NCBI RefSeq assembly: GCF_030064675.1
Contig: NZ_CP116413.1
Location: 5,178,001-5,242,000 of the forward strand
Source: Crossiella sp. CA-258035
GTDB lineage: Bacteria; Actinomycetota; Actinomycetes; Mycobacteriales; Pseudonocardiaceae
Length of the DNA: 64,000 nucleotides
Direction of reading: 5' to 3'
Made by a program: the position numbers and the translations under genes. Under the pieces are notes generated by a model. That model did no database searches. It worked only from the letters and a program-made list of their open reading frames with translations, and had not been told where the DNA came from. Shown piece after piece: positions 23,714 through 31,917 of the stretch. The first letter of the stretch is position 1, and every line of letters begins with the position of its first letter.

Positions 23714-24601
23714 ATGAACGAAAGGCCGAAGAAGATCCTGGTCACCGGTGCGACCGGCCTGGTGGGCAGGCACGTCGTCGACCAGCTCCGCCAGGCGGGG
23801 ATGTCCGTGCGTGCGTTGACCCGCGACCCCGCGGCGGCCGGCCTGCCAGCGGGAGTCGAGGTGGTGCGGGGCGATCTGACCGAGCCCGCCACCCTCGCGC
23901 CCGCCTTCGACGGGGTGGACCGGCTGTACCTGTTCGCCGTGCCGGAGACCGCTCGCGAGGTCGTCGCGCTGGCCAGGCAGGCGGGTGTGCGCAGGGTGGT
24001 CGTGCTCTCCGCCGCGGCCGTCACCGCCGGCCTGGACACCTACCACCACCCACGGGTGGAGCAGGCGGTGCGGGAGTCCGGTCTGGAGTGGACGATGGTG
24101 CGGCCGGGCGAGTTCATGACGAACGTGCTGCCGGTCTGGGCCCCGTCCATCCGGGCCGAGCGGGTGGTCCGCTACCCCTTCGCCGACCAGGTCGGGGTGC
24201 CGGTGCACGAGGCGGACGTGGCGGCCGTCGCCGTCGCGGCACTCCTGGAGGACCGCCACGCCGGCGCCTGCTACACCCTCACCGGGCCCGCCCAGATCAC
24301 CTACCGCCAACAGGTCGAGGCCATCGGCGCGGCACTGGGCGAGCCGGTCCGCTACGAGGAGGTCACCCGCGAGCACGCCCGTGCGCTGCTCAAGGCACAG
24401 GGCGGGGCGGCCGCCGCGAGCGCCGACCTGTTGCTCGGGTTCGCCGACTACGACGGCGCCGACGGCTCGGGGCAGGACGGAACCTCCGATCAGGACTACT
24501 CCGCACTGCTGCGCCCGTGGCCCGGCGTGCGGGAGGCCACCGGCCGCCCGGCCCGGACCTTCGCGGAGTGGGCCCGCGACCACGTCGCGGACTTCCGCTG
24601 A
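23714..24601 (+). CDS. NmrA-like NAD(P)-binding oxidoreductase
   Basis: A 295-residue atypical short-chain dehydrogenase. The N-terminal Rossmann motif is LVTGATGLVGRHVV (8-21). There is no YxxxK catalytic pair, which fits the NmrA/quinone-reductase-like or redox-sensor branch. WTMVRPGEFMTNVLPVWAPS is the typical substrate-loop region. The ATG start sits about 95 bp from the divergent SnoaL-like gene. The substrate is unknown. Confidence 0.88.
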   Translation: MNERPKKILVTGATGLVGRHVVDQLRQAGMSVRALTRDPAAAGLPAGVEVVRGDLTEPATLAPAFDGVDRLYLFAVPETAREVVALARQAGVRRVVVLSAAAVTAGLDTYHHPRVEQAVRESGLEWTMVRPGEFMTNVLPVWAPSIRAERVVRYPFADQVGVPVHEADVAAVAVAALLEDRHAGACYTLTGPAQITYRQQVEAIGAALGEPVRYEEVTREHARALLKAQGGAAAASADLLLGFADYDGADGSGQDGTSDQDYSALLRPWPGVREATGRPARTFAEWARDHVADFR

Positions 24602-24624
24602 CCCCCCGGACCGCCGGTCAGCGG
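24595..24624. terminator. Hairpin overlapping two convergent stops
   Basis: 9-bp arms CCGCTGACC / GGTCAGCGG with a 12-nt loop overlap the stop codons of the oxidoreductase (24601) and the convergent gene (24618). Confidence 0.65.
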
Positions 24625-25103
24625 GCGATCGCTTCCCGGCGCGGACGGTCCGAGGACGGCCAGACGTAGGGCAGGTCGTCGGGCACCTCGGGGAAGTGCG
24701 GGCGGTAGTGCTCGGGAGCCTTGCGCACCAGCGCGGATTGGTGACTGCGGTGCAGGTCGCGCTCCCCGAGCCACGGTGGCAGCTCACCCGCCTCCGCCAG
24801 TTCGGCCTGGGTGCGCACGAGTTCGAGCCCCGTCGCCCGGTGGAGGTCCTGCCGGAGGGTGGACTGGCAGGTGTCCCGCCGGCCCGCCGCACACCAGACC
24901 GCGCAGATCTCCAGCCCGTAGCGGACCAGCGCCTCCTCGTAGCCCGCCCACATGGCCGCGGCCGGGTGGTGGCGCCACCCGTACCCGGCCACCGTGAGCG
25001 CACGGAGCACCTGTATCGCCTCCACCCGCTGCTTGCCGAGCCGCAGCGGATCCAGCACCGTGGCTGTCCGGTGAAAATCGGGACAGGGAAGGAAGGTCTG
25101 CAC
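24618..25103 (-). CDS. MSMEG_6728-like protein (pyrimidine-dimer-glycosylase-related fold)
   Basis: A 161-residue protein starting VQTFLPCPDFHRTATVLDPL and containing RLGKQRVEAIQVLRAL and GWRHHPAAAMWAGYEEAL. This is the pattern of the small actinobacterial family related to PF03013 (pyrimidine dimer DNA glycosylase). The activity of this subfamily is not established; DNA repair is a guess. The GTG at 25103 is chosen because conserved sequence begins there, although the frame is open to 25136. It converges on the oxidoreductase and shares the hairpin. Confidence 0.7.
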   Translation of the reverse strand: MQTFLPCPDFHRTATVLDPLRLGKQRVEAIQVLRALTVAGYGWRHHPAAAMWAGYEEALVRYGLEICAVWCAAGRRDTCQSTLRQDLHRATGLELVRTQAELAEAGELPPWLGERDLHRSHQSALVRKAPEHYRPHFPEVPDDLPYVWPSSDRPRREAIAR

Positions 25104-25206
25104 GGTCCACCGGTTACCCGCTCTGCCCCGGTTCACCGCCCGACTGGTCGAACCGGCGGTCGCTTACTCGACTGACAGGAGGCCCGGGTTTGGGGAACAT
25201 GGGGCA

Positions 25207-25791
25207 ATGAGCATTCGGGGGGATGTCGGTCACCGGTTCCGGGACCCTTTGGTCGAGGTGGGGGACTTCGCGCGCGATGTGCTGGTGCGGTGTCCGGCGT
25301 GCGGTGACCGCGCGATCGTGCGCTGGCCCGCCGAAGCTCGGTGGCGCGAAGGCGGCGGTCCCCCGCGGTGGCGGCTGTTCTGCTTCGCCTGTGGCAAGTC
25401 CAAGGACATCGTCACCTCGGCGGGTGCGTTCGGCGAACCGGTGGATCCCTACTTCCGGCTTCCGCTGTGGCTCCAGGCGAACTGCGGCGGCAAGGTCCTG
25501 TGGGCGTACAACGCAGAACACCTCGATTTCCTGGAGGCGCTCGTCGCGGCCCGGATTCGCGAACGTTGGGCGATCTTCGGCACGGTCAGCGCGGAGGGGA
25601 CTCCCGGGGCCTATTGCTATGCGAACGACACTGCCAGCGCCATGAGCCTGATGTCGCGGCTTCCCGGCTGGCTGAAGCTGACGAAGAACCGCGAGCAGGT
25701 GCTGCACGTCATCCGGCGGTTGCGGTCTTCGCTGCCGCCTGCCCCGGGCTCGGAGGGTCGCCCCGGCGGGAGTCTCGGTCGCCACGGGTGA
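25207..25791 (+). CDS. Hypothetical protein with N-terminal zinc ribbon
   Basis: A 194-residue protein. Two cysteine pairs, RCPACGDRA (about 29-37) and FCFACGKS (about 59-66), form a likely zinc ribbon. The central part is aromatic-rich (DPYFRLPLWLQANCGGKVLW) and the last 25 residues are Pro/Gly/Arg-rich. Homologues are annotated as TFIIB-type zinc-ribbon proteins of unknown role. The 3' end overlaps the convergent HxlR gene by 83 bp; the low-complexity tail lies in that overlap, so the original stop may have been earlier. Confidence 0.7.
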   Translation: MSIRGDVGHRFRDPLVEVGDFARDVLVRCPACGDRAIVRWPAEARWREGGGPPRWRLFCFACGKSKDIVTSAGAFGEPVDPYFRLPLWLQANCGGKVLWAYNAEHLDFLEALVAARIRERWAIFGTVSAEGTPGAYCYANDTASAMSLMSRLPGWLKLTKNREQVLHVIRRLRSSLPPAPGSEGRPGGSLGRHG

Positions 25792-26146
25792 CCGGATCGG
25801 AGTGGGCGTCGAGCGCGTCGAGCACCGCCTCGCCATTCGTTCTCGCCCACTCGGCCAGCACGTGGATCGGCTCGATCAGCGTCGCGCCGAGCGGGGTGAG
25901 CTCGTACTCCACGCGTGGCGTCACCTCGGCGTAGGCCTGGCGGTGGAGGAGTCCGTGCGCCTCGAGGCGGCGCAGCGTCTGGGTGAGCACCTTGCGGGAG
26001 ATGCCGCCGATCAGCTCGGCCAGCTCGCCGTGGCGCACCGGGCCCTGGCTGAGGCCGGCGAGCACGACCACCGTCCACTTGTCGGCGATCAGCTCGACCG
26101 CCAGGCGCGCCGGGCAGTCGGCGAGGAAGGGACCGGACCCGCTCAT
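25709..26146 (-). CDS. HxlR-family winged-helix regulator
   Basis: A 145-residue regulator. The characteristic Cys at residue 11 (FLADCPARLAVELIADKWTV) is followed by the HTH (GISRKVLTQTLRRLEAHGLL) and wing (EYELTPLGATLIEPI). HxlR/YodB members often sense electrophiles or thiol stress through this Cys and repress a neighbouring quinone reductase. The divergent neighbour (26221) encodes exactly such an oxidoreductase, with 74 bp between starts, so regulation of that gene is likely. The C-terminal 30 residues are disordered and overlap the convergent zinc-ribbon gene. Confidence 0.88.
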   Translation of the reverse strand: MSGSGPFLADCPARLAVELIADKWTVVVLAGLSQGPVRHGELAELIGGISRKVLTQTLRRLEAHGLLHRQAYAEVTPRVEYELTPLGATLIEPIHVLAEWARTNGEAVLDALDAHSDPVTRGDRDSRRGDPPSPGQAAAKTATAG

Positions 26147-26220
26147 GGCGCCAAAGGTACCTGCTGGTTCCTGTCGGAAACCTAGCCTGGGATTCGCCCC
26201 CCAGAGCCAGTAGGAGAGTC

Positions 26221-27147
26221 ATGCGAGTCATCACCCAGCAGGTGTTCGGCGGTCCCGAGGTGCTCACCGTCGTGGACGCGCCCGCGCCGCAGCCGCTGCC
26301 GACCGAGGTCCTGGTCCGGGTCAAGGCGATCGGGCTGAACCCGTTGGAGGCGCGGCTGCGCGCCGGTGAGTTCCCGTTGCTCGGCAAGCCGCCGTTCGTC
26401 CTCGGCTGGGACATCAGTGGCGTGGTCGAGCAGGCACGGACTTCGCGGTTCCGGCCCGGCGACGAGGTGTTCGGGATGCCGCTGTTCCCCAGGGCGGCCA
26501 ACGCCTACGCCGAAGTGGTGTCCGCGCCGGCACTGCACCTGGCGCGCAAGCCGGCGGCGCTCTCGCACGTCGAGGCGGCGGCGTTGCCGGTGGTCGGGCT
26601 GACCGCGTGGCAGGGTCTGGTGGACCTCGGCGGTGTGACCGCGGGCGACCGCGTGCTCATCCACGGCGGTAGCGGCGGGATCGGGCACGTCGCGATCCAG
26701 ATCGCGAAAGCACTGGGGGCGCACGTGATCGCGACCGCGGGCGGTGGCAAGCGGGAGTTCGTCGAGGGGTGCGGCGCGGACGAGGTGATCGACTACACCG
26801 CGGTCGACTTCACCGAGGCGGTCGGCGACATCGACCTCGTGCTGGACACGATCGGCGGCGACACCGTCGAGCGGTCGCTCGGCGTGCTCCGCCCGGGCGG
26901 CCACCTGGTCACGGCGGTCGCCGAGGGGGATGCCGAGCTCGTCGACGGGTTCGAGGCGGCCGGGATGCGCTTCAGCGGCATCGCGGTGGACCCCGATCCG
27001 GTGGCGCTGCGCGGTTTGGTCGAACTCGTCGAACAGGGCAGGCTCCGGGTGCACGTGCGGGAGACCTTCCCGTTCGAGCGGGTCGCCGACGCGCACCGGC
27101 TGCTCGACGGCGGTCACCTCCAGGGCAAGCTCGTCCTCACCGTCTGA
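26221..27147 (+). CDS. NADP-dependent quinone oxidoreductase-like MDR protein
   Basis: A 308-residue medium-chain dehydrogenase/reductase without the structural zinc lobe. The N-terminal GroES-like domain includes GLNPLEARLRAG and FVLGWDISGVV; the cofactor motif is HGGSGGIGHVAIQIAKALGA. It matches the quinone oxidoreductase/zeta-crystallin branch, which reduces quinones or enones with NADPH. It is divergent from and probably controlled by the HxlR regulator. GTAGGAGAGTC precedes the ATG. Confidence 0.9.
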   Translation: MRVITQQVFGGPEVLTVVDAPAPQPLPTEVLVRVKAIGLNPLEARLRAGEFPLLGKPPFVLGWDISGVVEQARTSRFRPGDEVFGMPLFPRAANAYAEVVSAPALHLARKPAALSHVEAAALPVVGLTAWQGLVDLGGVTAGDRVLIHGGSGGIGHVAIQIAKALGAHVIATAGGGKREFVEGCGADEVIDYTAVDFTEAVGDIDLVLDTIGGDTVERSLGVLRPGGHLVTAVAEGDAELVDGFEAAGMRFSGIAVDPDPVALRGLVELVEQGRLRVHVRETFPFERVADAHRLLDGGHLQGKLVLTV

Positions 27148-27154
27148 TCCCGCG

Positions 27155-27397
27155 CTACGAGTCCGCCGCCGCGGTCAGGTCGCCGGGCAGGACCGTGGCG
27201 ATGAGGCCCGCGACGAACTGGGGCACGTCCTCGGGCGCGAGCACCAGTCGTGGTTCGTCGCGGTCCGGGCCCTGGAAGATCTCGACCGACCGCACCCCTG
27301 GGTCATCCGCCGCACCCGCGACGCCGATGATCGTCCAGCGCTCGTGCTGGGGACGCGTGTTGACGAAGTGGCTGAACGCTTCTTCTGGGCTGGTCAC
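27155..27397 (-). CDS. Hypothetical 80-residue protein at the end of the P450 operon
   Basis: The product begins VTSPEEAFSHFVNTRPQHER and contains WTIIGVAGAADDPG, with an acidic C-terminal half. No family was recognised. The GTG start has GAGGAG at ideal spacing and lies 22 bp after the P450 stop on the same strand, so the three genes dioxygenase, P450 and this one form an operon. It may be an accessory to the terpenoid cluster; that is context only. Confidence 0.6.
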   Translation of the reverse strand: MTSPEEAFSHFVNTRPQHERWTIIGVAGAADDPGVRSVEIFQGPDRDEPRLVLAPEDVPQFVAGLIATVLPGDLTAAADS

Positions 27398-27419
27398 AGC
27401 TGCTCCTCACCGGTTCCGT

Positions 27420-28625
27420 TCACTCCATTGTGGACGATGGGCCGAGCAGCACCGGGAACGTCCGGGGCGCGTGCACGTGCACGCTGCGCCGGAAGGTGAG
27501 CTCCTCCTCCCCCGTGGCCGCCTGGATGTGCGGGAACCGGGCGAACAGGGCGGGCAGCGCGACCTCGGCCTCCAGGCGCACCAGTGCCGCGCCCAGGCAG
27601 CGGTGGATGCCGTGACCGAAGGCGATGTGCCCGGTCGGGTCGCGGTCCGGGTCGAGCCTGGTGGGATCCGGGAAGCGGTCCGGATCGCGGTTGGCCGCAC
27701 CGGTCGAGAGGGTCACCGAGGCGCCGCGCGGGATGGTGGTGCCACCGATCTCCAGGTCCTCGGTGGCGAAGCGGACGGAGGCGTTGAGAGCGGGTGAGAC
27801 CCAGCGCAGCAGCTCCTCGACCAGCGCGGCGGAGTCCGGAGTGGACAGACGCCGCCGGGCCGCCGGGTCGGCGAGCAGGGCGCGGACGCTGTTGGTGATG
27901 AACACCGCGCTGGTCTCGTGGCCCGCCATCAGCAGCAGCATCGCCATCGCGACGATCTCCAGGTCGGAGAGGCGGTTGCCGTCCTCGGCGGCGGCGATGA
28001 GGCCGGAGAGCAGGGCCTCGTCGGGGTCCCGGCGGCGGATCGCGACCAGCTCGGCCAGGTAGTCGGCCATCTTGGTGGAGGCCCGCACGAGCTCCTCCTC
28101 CGGGCACTCGTCGATCAGCACCGTCGACCAGTGCGCGAAGGTCTCCCGGTCCAGCTCGGGCACGCCGATCAGCTCGCAGATGACCTCCATCGGCAGCGGG
28201 ATCGCGTAGCGCGCCACCAGGTCGACCGGTTCGTCCGCGGGCAGCCCGGCCAGCAGGTTCCGCGCGAAGGTCTGCACCCTCGGCCGCAGCCCGGCCACCC
28301 GGCGGGCGGTGAACGCCTGGGTGACCAGCCTGCGCAGCCGGGTGTGCTCGGGCGGGTCGAGGGAGGTGAGCATGTGCGACATGGGCGCGGGCAGCCCGGG
28401 CGGGGCCGCGGCGCGCTCCTCGGCGGGCAGGCTGGCCCGCCAGTCCTTGGCCAGGCGCGGATCGGCCAGTCCCGCCCGCACATCGGCGTAGCGGGTGACC
28501 AGCCAGGTCGGCCCGCTCTCGAAGGTCACCTCGCGGACCGGGGTGTGCTCGCGGGCACGGGCCAGGGCGGGGTGCGGGTCGCGCCAGTAGGACTCCAGGA
28601 AGTCCTCGCCGGTGATCCTGCTCAT
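27420..28625 (-). CDS. Cytochrome P450
   Basis: A 401-residue soluble bacterial P450. It has the I-helix AGHETS, the K-helix EELLR and the heme-binding loop FGHGIHRCLG (336-345, Cys343 as the thiolate ligand). These enzymes insert oxygen into unactivated C-H bonds with an external ferredoxin and reductase, neither of which is in the window. It follows the Fe/2OG dioxygenase by 12 bp and likely hydroxylates the product of the adjoining terpenoid pathway. GGAGAG is upstream of the ATG. Confidence 0.93.
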   Translation of the reverse strand: MSRITGEDFLESYWRDPHPALARAREHTPVREVTFESGPTWLVTRYADVRAGLADPRLAKDWRASLPAEERAAAPPGLPAPMSHMLTSLDPPEHTRLRRLVTQAFTARRVAGLRPRVQTFARNLLAGLPADEPVDLVARYAIPLPMEVICELIGVPELDRETFAHWSTVLIDECPEEELVRASTKMADYLAELVAIRRRDPDEALLSGLIAAAEDGNRLSDLEIVAMAMLLLMAGHETSAVFITNSVRALLADPAARRRLSTPDSAALVEELLRWVSPALNASVRFATEDLEIGGTTIPRGASVTLSTGAANRDPDRFPDPTRLDPDRDPTGHIAFGHGIHRCLGAALVRLEAEVALPALFARFPHIQAATGEEELTFRRSVHVHAPRTFPVLLGPSSTME

Positions 28626-28637
28626 CGGGCTCTCCGT

Positions 28638-29474
28638 TCAGTCCTTGACCGCGGTCGCGCTCATCCCGGTGACCTGGTGGTCCGGCCAGCGCGCCCCGTC
28701 GCCCTTCGGCTCGTCGCCGAGCACGGTGACCCGGTGGCCCACCCGGCGTTCGGTGTAGTCGTTGACGGCGTAGTGCTGGGTGGCGCGGTTGTCCCACATC
28801 GCCACCGCGCCCTCGGTCCACCGGTAGCGGCACACCCGCTGCGGGCTCTCCGACACGGTGAACAGGTGGGTCAGCAGGGCGGTGCTCTCCTCGGCGGTCA
28901 GCTGCGGGATGCGCTTGGTGAACATGCGGTTGACGTACAGGGAGCGCCTGCCGGTCTCGGGGTGCGTGCGGACCACCGGGTGCTCGGCCTCGCTGCGGTA
29001 GGAGCCGCCGGGCAGCTCGAAGACGTGGCGGGCGGTGAGGCCGTCGACCAGCTCCCGGATCGGCGCGGACAGCGCCTGGTAGGCCAGGTACTGGTTGCTC
29101 CACATGGTGTCCCCGCCGACCTCGGGGGAGGTCACGATCTGCAGCACCGAGGCGATGGGCGGGTTCGGCGCGAAGGTGACGTCGGTGTGCCAGACATCGG
29201 CCTTGGCGCCCTGGTCGGAGTCGAGCACGACGATCTCCTCGTGCCCGGCCAGCTTCGGCAGGAACTTGTGCACCTCCAGCGGACCGAACCGGCTGCCGAA
29301 CGCCTTGTGCGCCTCAGGGGTGAGCCCGGCCGCCTCGGGGAAGAACAGCACGAGGTGGTCGAGCAGCAGCTGGTGGATCTGCTTGAAGAGGGCGTCGTCG
29401 ACTTCGGCCAGGGTGACGCCCCGGACTTCGGCGCCCAGCGCCCCGGTCAACGGCCGCACAATGAGTGAACCCAT
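28638..29474 (-). CDS. TauD/TfdA-family Fe(II)/2-oxoglutarate dioxygenase
   Basis: A 278-residue non-heme iron oxygenase. The facial triad is His96 and Asp98 (WHTDVTF) plus His234 (ATQHYAVND); the 2-oxoglutarate-binding Arg is in GHRVTVLGD (about 248). The family couples 2OG decarboxylation to hydroxylation, desaturation or other oxidative steps. The start at 29474 has AAAGGAG upstream and begins [20 protein letters not shown], as usual for the family. It is the first gene of an operon with the P450, divergent from the O-methyltransferase, and a plausible tailoring enzyme of the terpenoid cluster. Confidence 0.92.
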   Translation of the reverse strand: MGSLIVRPLTGALGAEVRGVTLAEVDDALFKQIHQLLLDHLVLFFPEAAGLTPEAHKAFGSRFGPLEVHKFLPKLAGHEEIVVLDSDQGAKADVWHTDVTFAPNPPIASVLQIVTSPEVGGDTMWSNQYLAYQALSAPIRELVDGLTARHVFELPGGSYRSEAEHPVVRTHPETGRRSLYVNRMFTKRIPQLTAEESTALLTHLFTVSESPQRVCRYRWTEGAVAMWDNRATQHYAVNDYTERRVGHRVTVLGDEPKGDGARWPDHQVTGMSATAVKD

Positions 29475-29629
29475 ACCGCGAACTCCTTTCAACGCATTCT
29501 TCAGAACCATTCCGCGATTCCCGGAACGGATTCGACAAACAACGCCGGGGCCTTGCCCGGTTCAGTTCGGAAATGCCATTCTCACGACAGCAGTGAATTC
29601 ACCTCCGGGCCGTTCCCGAAAGGACCGCC

Positions 29630-30646
29630 GTGACCAGTGAGACCACGGACCACCAGGCAGCCACCGCCGCGCTGGCCGGGCTTGTCGACCTCGCCACGCC
29701 GTTCGCGGTGCGCACCGCCGTCGCGCTGCGCCTGCCCGAGCTCATCCGCGACGGGCACACCACGACGCCCGCGCTTGCCCGGGCCTGTGACGCCGACTCG
29801 GACGCGCTGGCCCGCCTGCTGCGCCACCTGGTCGCGGTCGGCCTGTTCGCCGAGCCCGCTCCCGGCGAGCACGCGCTGACCGGCGTGTCCCTGGCGCTGC
29901 TGGACGAGCGCAACGCGCTGCTGCGGTCCTGGCTGGACGCGGACGGGCCCGGCCTGAAGATGGACCTGGCCTACGCGGGCATGGCGCATTCGGTGCGCAC
30001 CGGCGAGTCCGGCTACCGCGTGGCGCACGGCACCGGCTTCTGGCCGGACTACCGGGCTGACGAGCGGCTGCGCCTGTTCTTCGGCGCGACGATGGCCGGT
30101 TTCGCCTGGCAGACCGGCCCGGAGGTGGCCGCCCGCGCGGACTGGGCCGGGGTGTCCAGCGTGCTGGACGTGGGCGGCGGCACCGGGGCACTGCTGGCGT
30201 CCGTGCTGAACGCGCACCCGCACCTGACCGGCGCGGTGCTGGACCTGCCCGAGGTCCGGCCCGAGGCCGAGGAATTCCTGGCCGGGCTCGGCGGCCGGGC
30301 CAAGTTCGTCGGTGGCAGCTTCCTGGACCCGCTGCCCACCGGTTACCAGGTGCTGATCGTCTCCCGGGTGCTCACCGACTGGCCCGACGCGGACGCGGTG
30401 CGGATCCTGCGCCGCTGCGCCGAGGCCCTGCCCGAGGGCGGGCGGGTCCTGGTGGTGGAGGTGCTCGCCGGAGCCGAGCACGCCAAGAACAACTCCTCCT
30501 TCGACTTGCAGTCGCTGACCCTGCTCGGTGGGCGCGAACGCGGTCCGGCGGACTTCGACGAGCTGGCCGCGGCCGCGGGCCTGGTGCGCCGGGAGCGCAC
30601 GGACGGGGCCAACGGCCTGGTGGTGCTGGCCTACGGCAGCGCCTGA
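29630..30646 (+). CDS. SAM-dependent O-methyltransferase, plant-COMT-like
   Basis: A 338-residue two-domain enzyme. It has an N-terminal winged-helix dimerisation domain (about 10-95) and a Rossmann methyltransferase domain with motif I VLDVGGGTGALLA (about 182-194) and the D-x-P-E-V motif DLPEVRPEAEE. Members methylate hydroxyl groups of aromatic or polyketide-type products. Start GTG with GAAAGGA upstream. It faces the monooxygenase gene tail to tail (stops 2 bp apart). It points to an aromatic or enolic acceptor in the pathway. Confidence 0.92.
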   Translation: MTSETTDHQAATAALAGLVDLATPFAVRTAVALRLPELIRDGHTTTPALARACDADSDALARLLRHLVAVGLFAEPAPGEHALTGVSLALLDERNALLRSWLDADGPGLKMDLAYAGMAHSVRTGESGYRVAHGTGFWPDYRADERLRLFFGATMAGFAWQTGPEVAARADWAGVSSVLDVGGGTGALLASVLNAHPHLTGAVLDLPEVRPEAEEFLAGLGGRAKFVGGSFLDPLPTGYQVLIVSRVLTDWPDADAVRILRRCAEALPEGGRVLVVEVLAGAEHAKNNSSFDLQSLTLLGGRERGPADFDELAAAAGLVRRERTDGANGLVVLAYGSA

Positions 30647-30648
30647 GG

Positions 30649-31917
30649 TCACCGCGCCGCCTCCTCGGCCGGCGCCGGGGCGGCGGCGCGCACCCAGTCC
30701 GGCAGCCTGCCCGCGCGCGGATCGGGCAGCAGCCTGGCCTGGTGCAGCCGGTCCAGCAGGGTCAGCTTGCGCACGCCCAGGCCGGACATGGTGTGCAGGA
30801 CCTCGTGCCGGATGCGGTCGTTGCCACCCGTGCCCGCCAGCGCCCGAGCGCCGAGCCAGGACCGGGTGGTGATCATCCGGGCGGCGTTGTGGCTGGTCCG
30901 GCCGATGTGGGCGAGGTTGGCCCGCCGCGCGCTGTCGTAGCGGCGCAGTGCGTGGTCGACGACCTCGGGGGCCAGCGAGCCGCCCTGGCGCAGCACCGCG
31001 GCCAGTTCGTGCGCGTCGGCGATCGCGCTGTTCATGCCCTGCGCCGCCATCGGGTGCACCAGGTGGCCGGTATCCCCTGCCAGCGCCAAACCGGGCACGA
31101 CCAGCGACGCGGCCAGCGCGCGGCCCACCGGCAGCAGCTGCCGCTGGGCCAGCCCGGCGTGCAGGGCCCCGGCCAGGGGTGCCAGACCGGGACAGCCCGC
31201 CAGCACCCCGTCAGCCCACCGGCGCAGGCCGTCCTGGCCGAGTCCGCGCAGCTCGTCCGGTCCGACCTGGACGTAGAGCCGGACCCGCCTGCCGGGCAGC
31301 GGGTAGTGCAGGCGCAGCCCGCCGTCGGTGACGTAGGCGGAGAAGTCGGGCGGCACGTCCGCACCGGCCAGCTCGAAGGCGGCCAGCCGGTGCGGGTAGT
31401 CCTGGCGCGGCGCGCTCAGCCCGGCCGCCTCCCGCAGCCGGGAGGACACGCCGTCGGCGGCCACCACCAGCGCCGCCGGGATGTCCCCGTCGTCGCAGCG
31501 CACGCCGGTGATCCGGCCCCCGGTGCGCAGCGGCTCGCGGACCACCACACCGCGCCGCACCTCGACGCTGGGCGGCAGCGCGTCGATGAGCGCCTGGAGG
31601 ATCACCGGGTAGTCGTGCGCGAGCAGCCACGGCTGTTCGGCAGGCAGCCGGTGGTAGTCCAGGACCATGCGCGGCTCGCCGTCGGCGGCGCGGGCGATGA
31701 GCTTGGACAGCCGCAGCGCGCCCGCCTGGTCCAGCAGCTCGGTCACGCCCCACTGCCGCAGGATCGCCAGCGAACCCGGTTGCAGCACCTCGCCCTTGGC
31801 CACCCGGGCGGGGGTCTGCCGCTTCTCCAGCACCAGGACCCGGTGCCCGAGGCGGCCCAGCGCGCAGGCCGCGGCCAGCCCGGCCACCCCGGCGCCGACC
31901 ACCACGACGCGGCTCAC
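30649..31917 (-). CDS. FAD-dependent monooxygenase (likely prenyl-chain epoxidase)
   Basis: A 422-residue flavoprotein of the PHBH/squalene-epoxidase-like class. It has the dinucleotide motif VVVVGAGVAGLAAACALGRL, the DG motif AADGVSSRLREA and the GD motif LALAGDTGHLVHPMAAQGMN. The GTG start overlaps the cyclase stop (GTGA), coupling translation. In bacterial meroterpenoid clusters an FAD epoxidase next to a cyclase oxidises the terminal olefin of a prenyl chain before cyclisation; this is inferred from position. The C-terminal 80 residues are helical and basic, compatible with peripheral membrane association. Last gene of a five-gene operon. Confidence 0.88.
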   Translation of the reverse strand: MSRVVVVGAGVAGLAAACALGRLGHRVLVLEKRQTPARVAKGEVLQPGSLAILRQWGVTELLDQAGALRLSKLIARAADGEPRMVLDYHRLPAEQPWLLAHDYPVILQALIDALPPSVEVRRGVVVREPLRTGGRITGVRCDDGDIPAALVVAADGVSSRLREAAGLSAPRQDYPHRLAAFELAGADVPPDFSAYVTDGGLRLHYPLPGRRVRLYVQVGPDELRGLGQDGLRRWADGVLAGCPGLAPLAGALHAGLAQRQLLPVGRALAASLVVPGLALAGDTGHLVHPMAAQGMNSAIADAHELAAVLRQGGSLAPEVVDHALRRYDSARRANLAHIGRTSHNAARMITTRSWLGARALAGTGGNDRIRHEVLHTMSGLGVRKLTLLDRLHQARLLPDPRAGRLPDWVRAAAPAPAEEAAR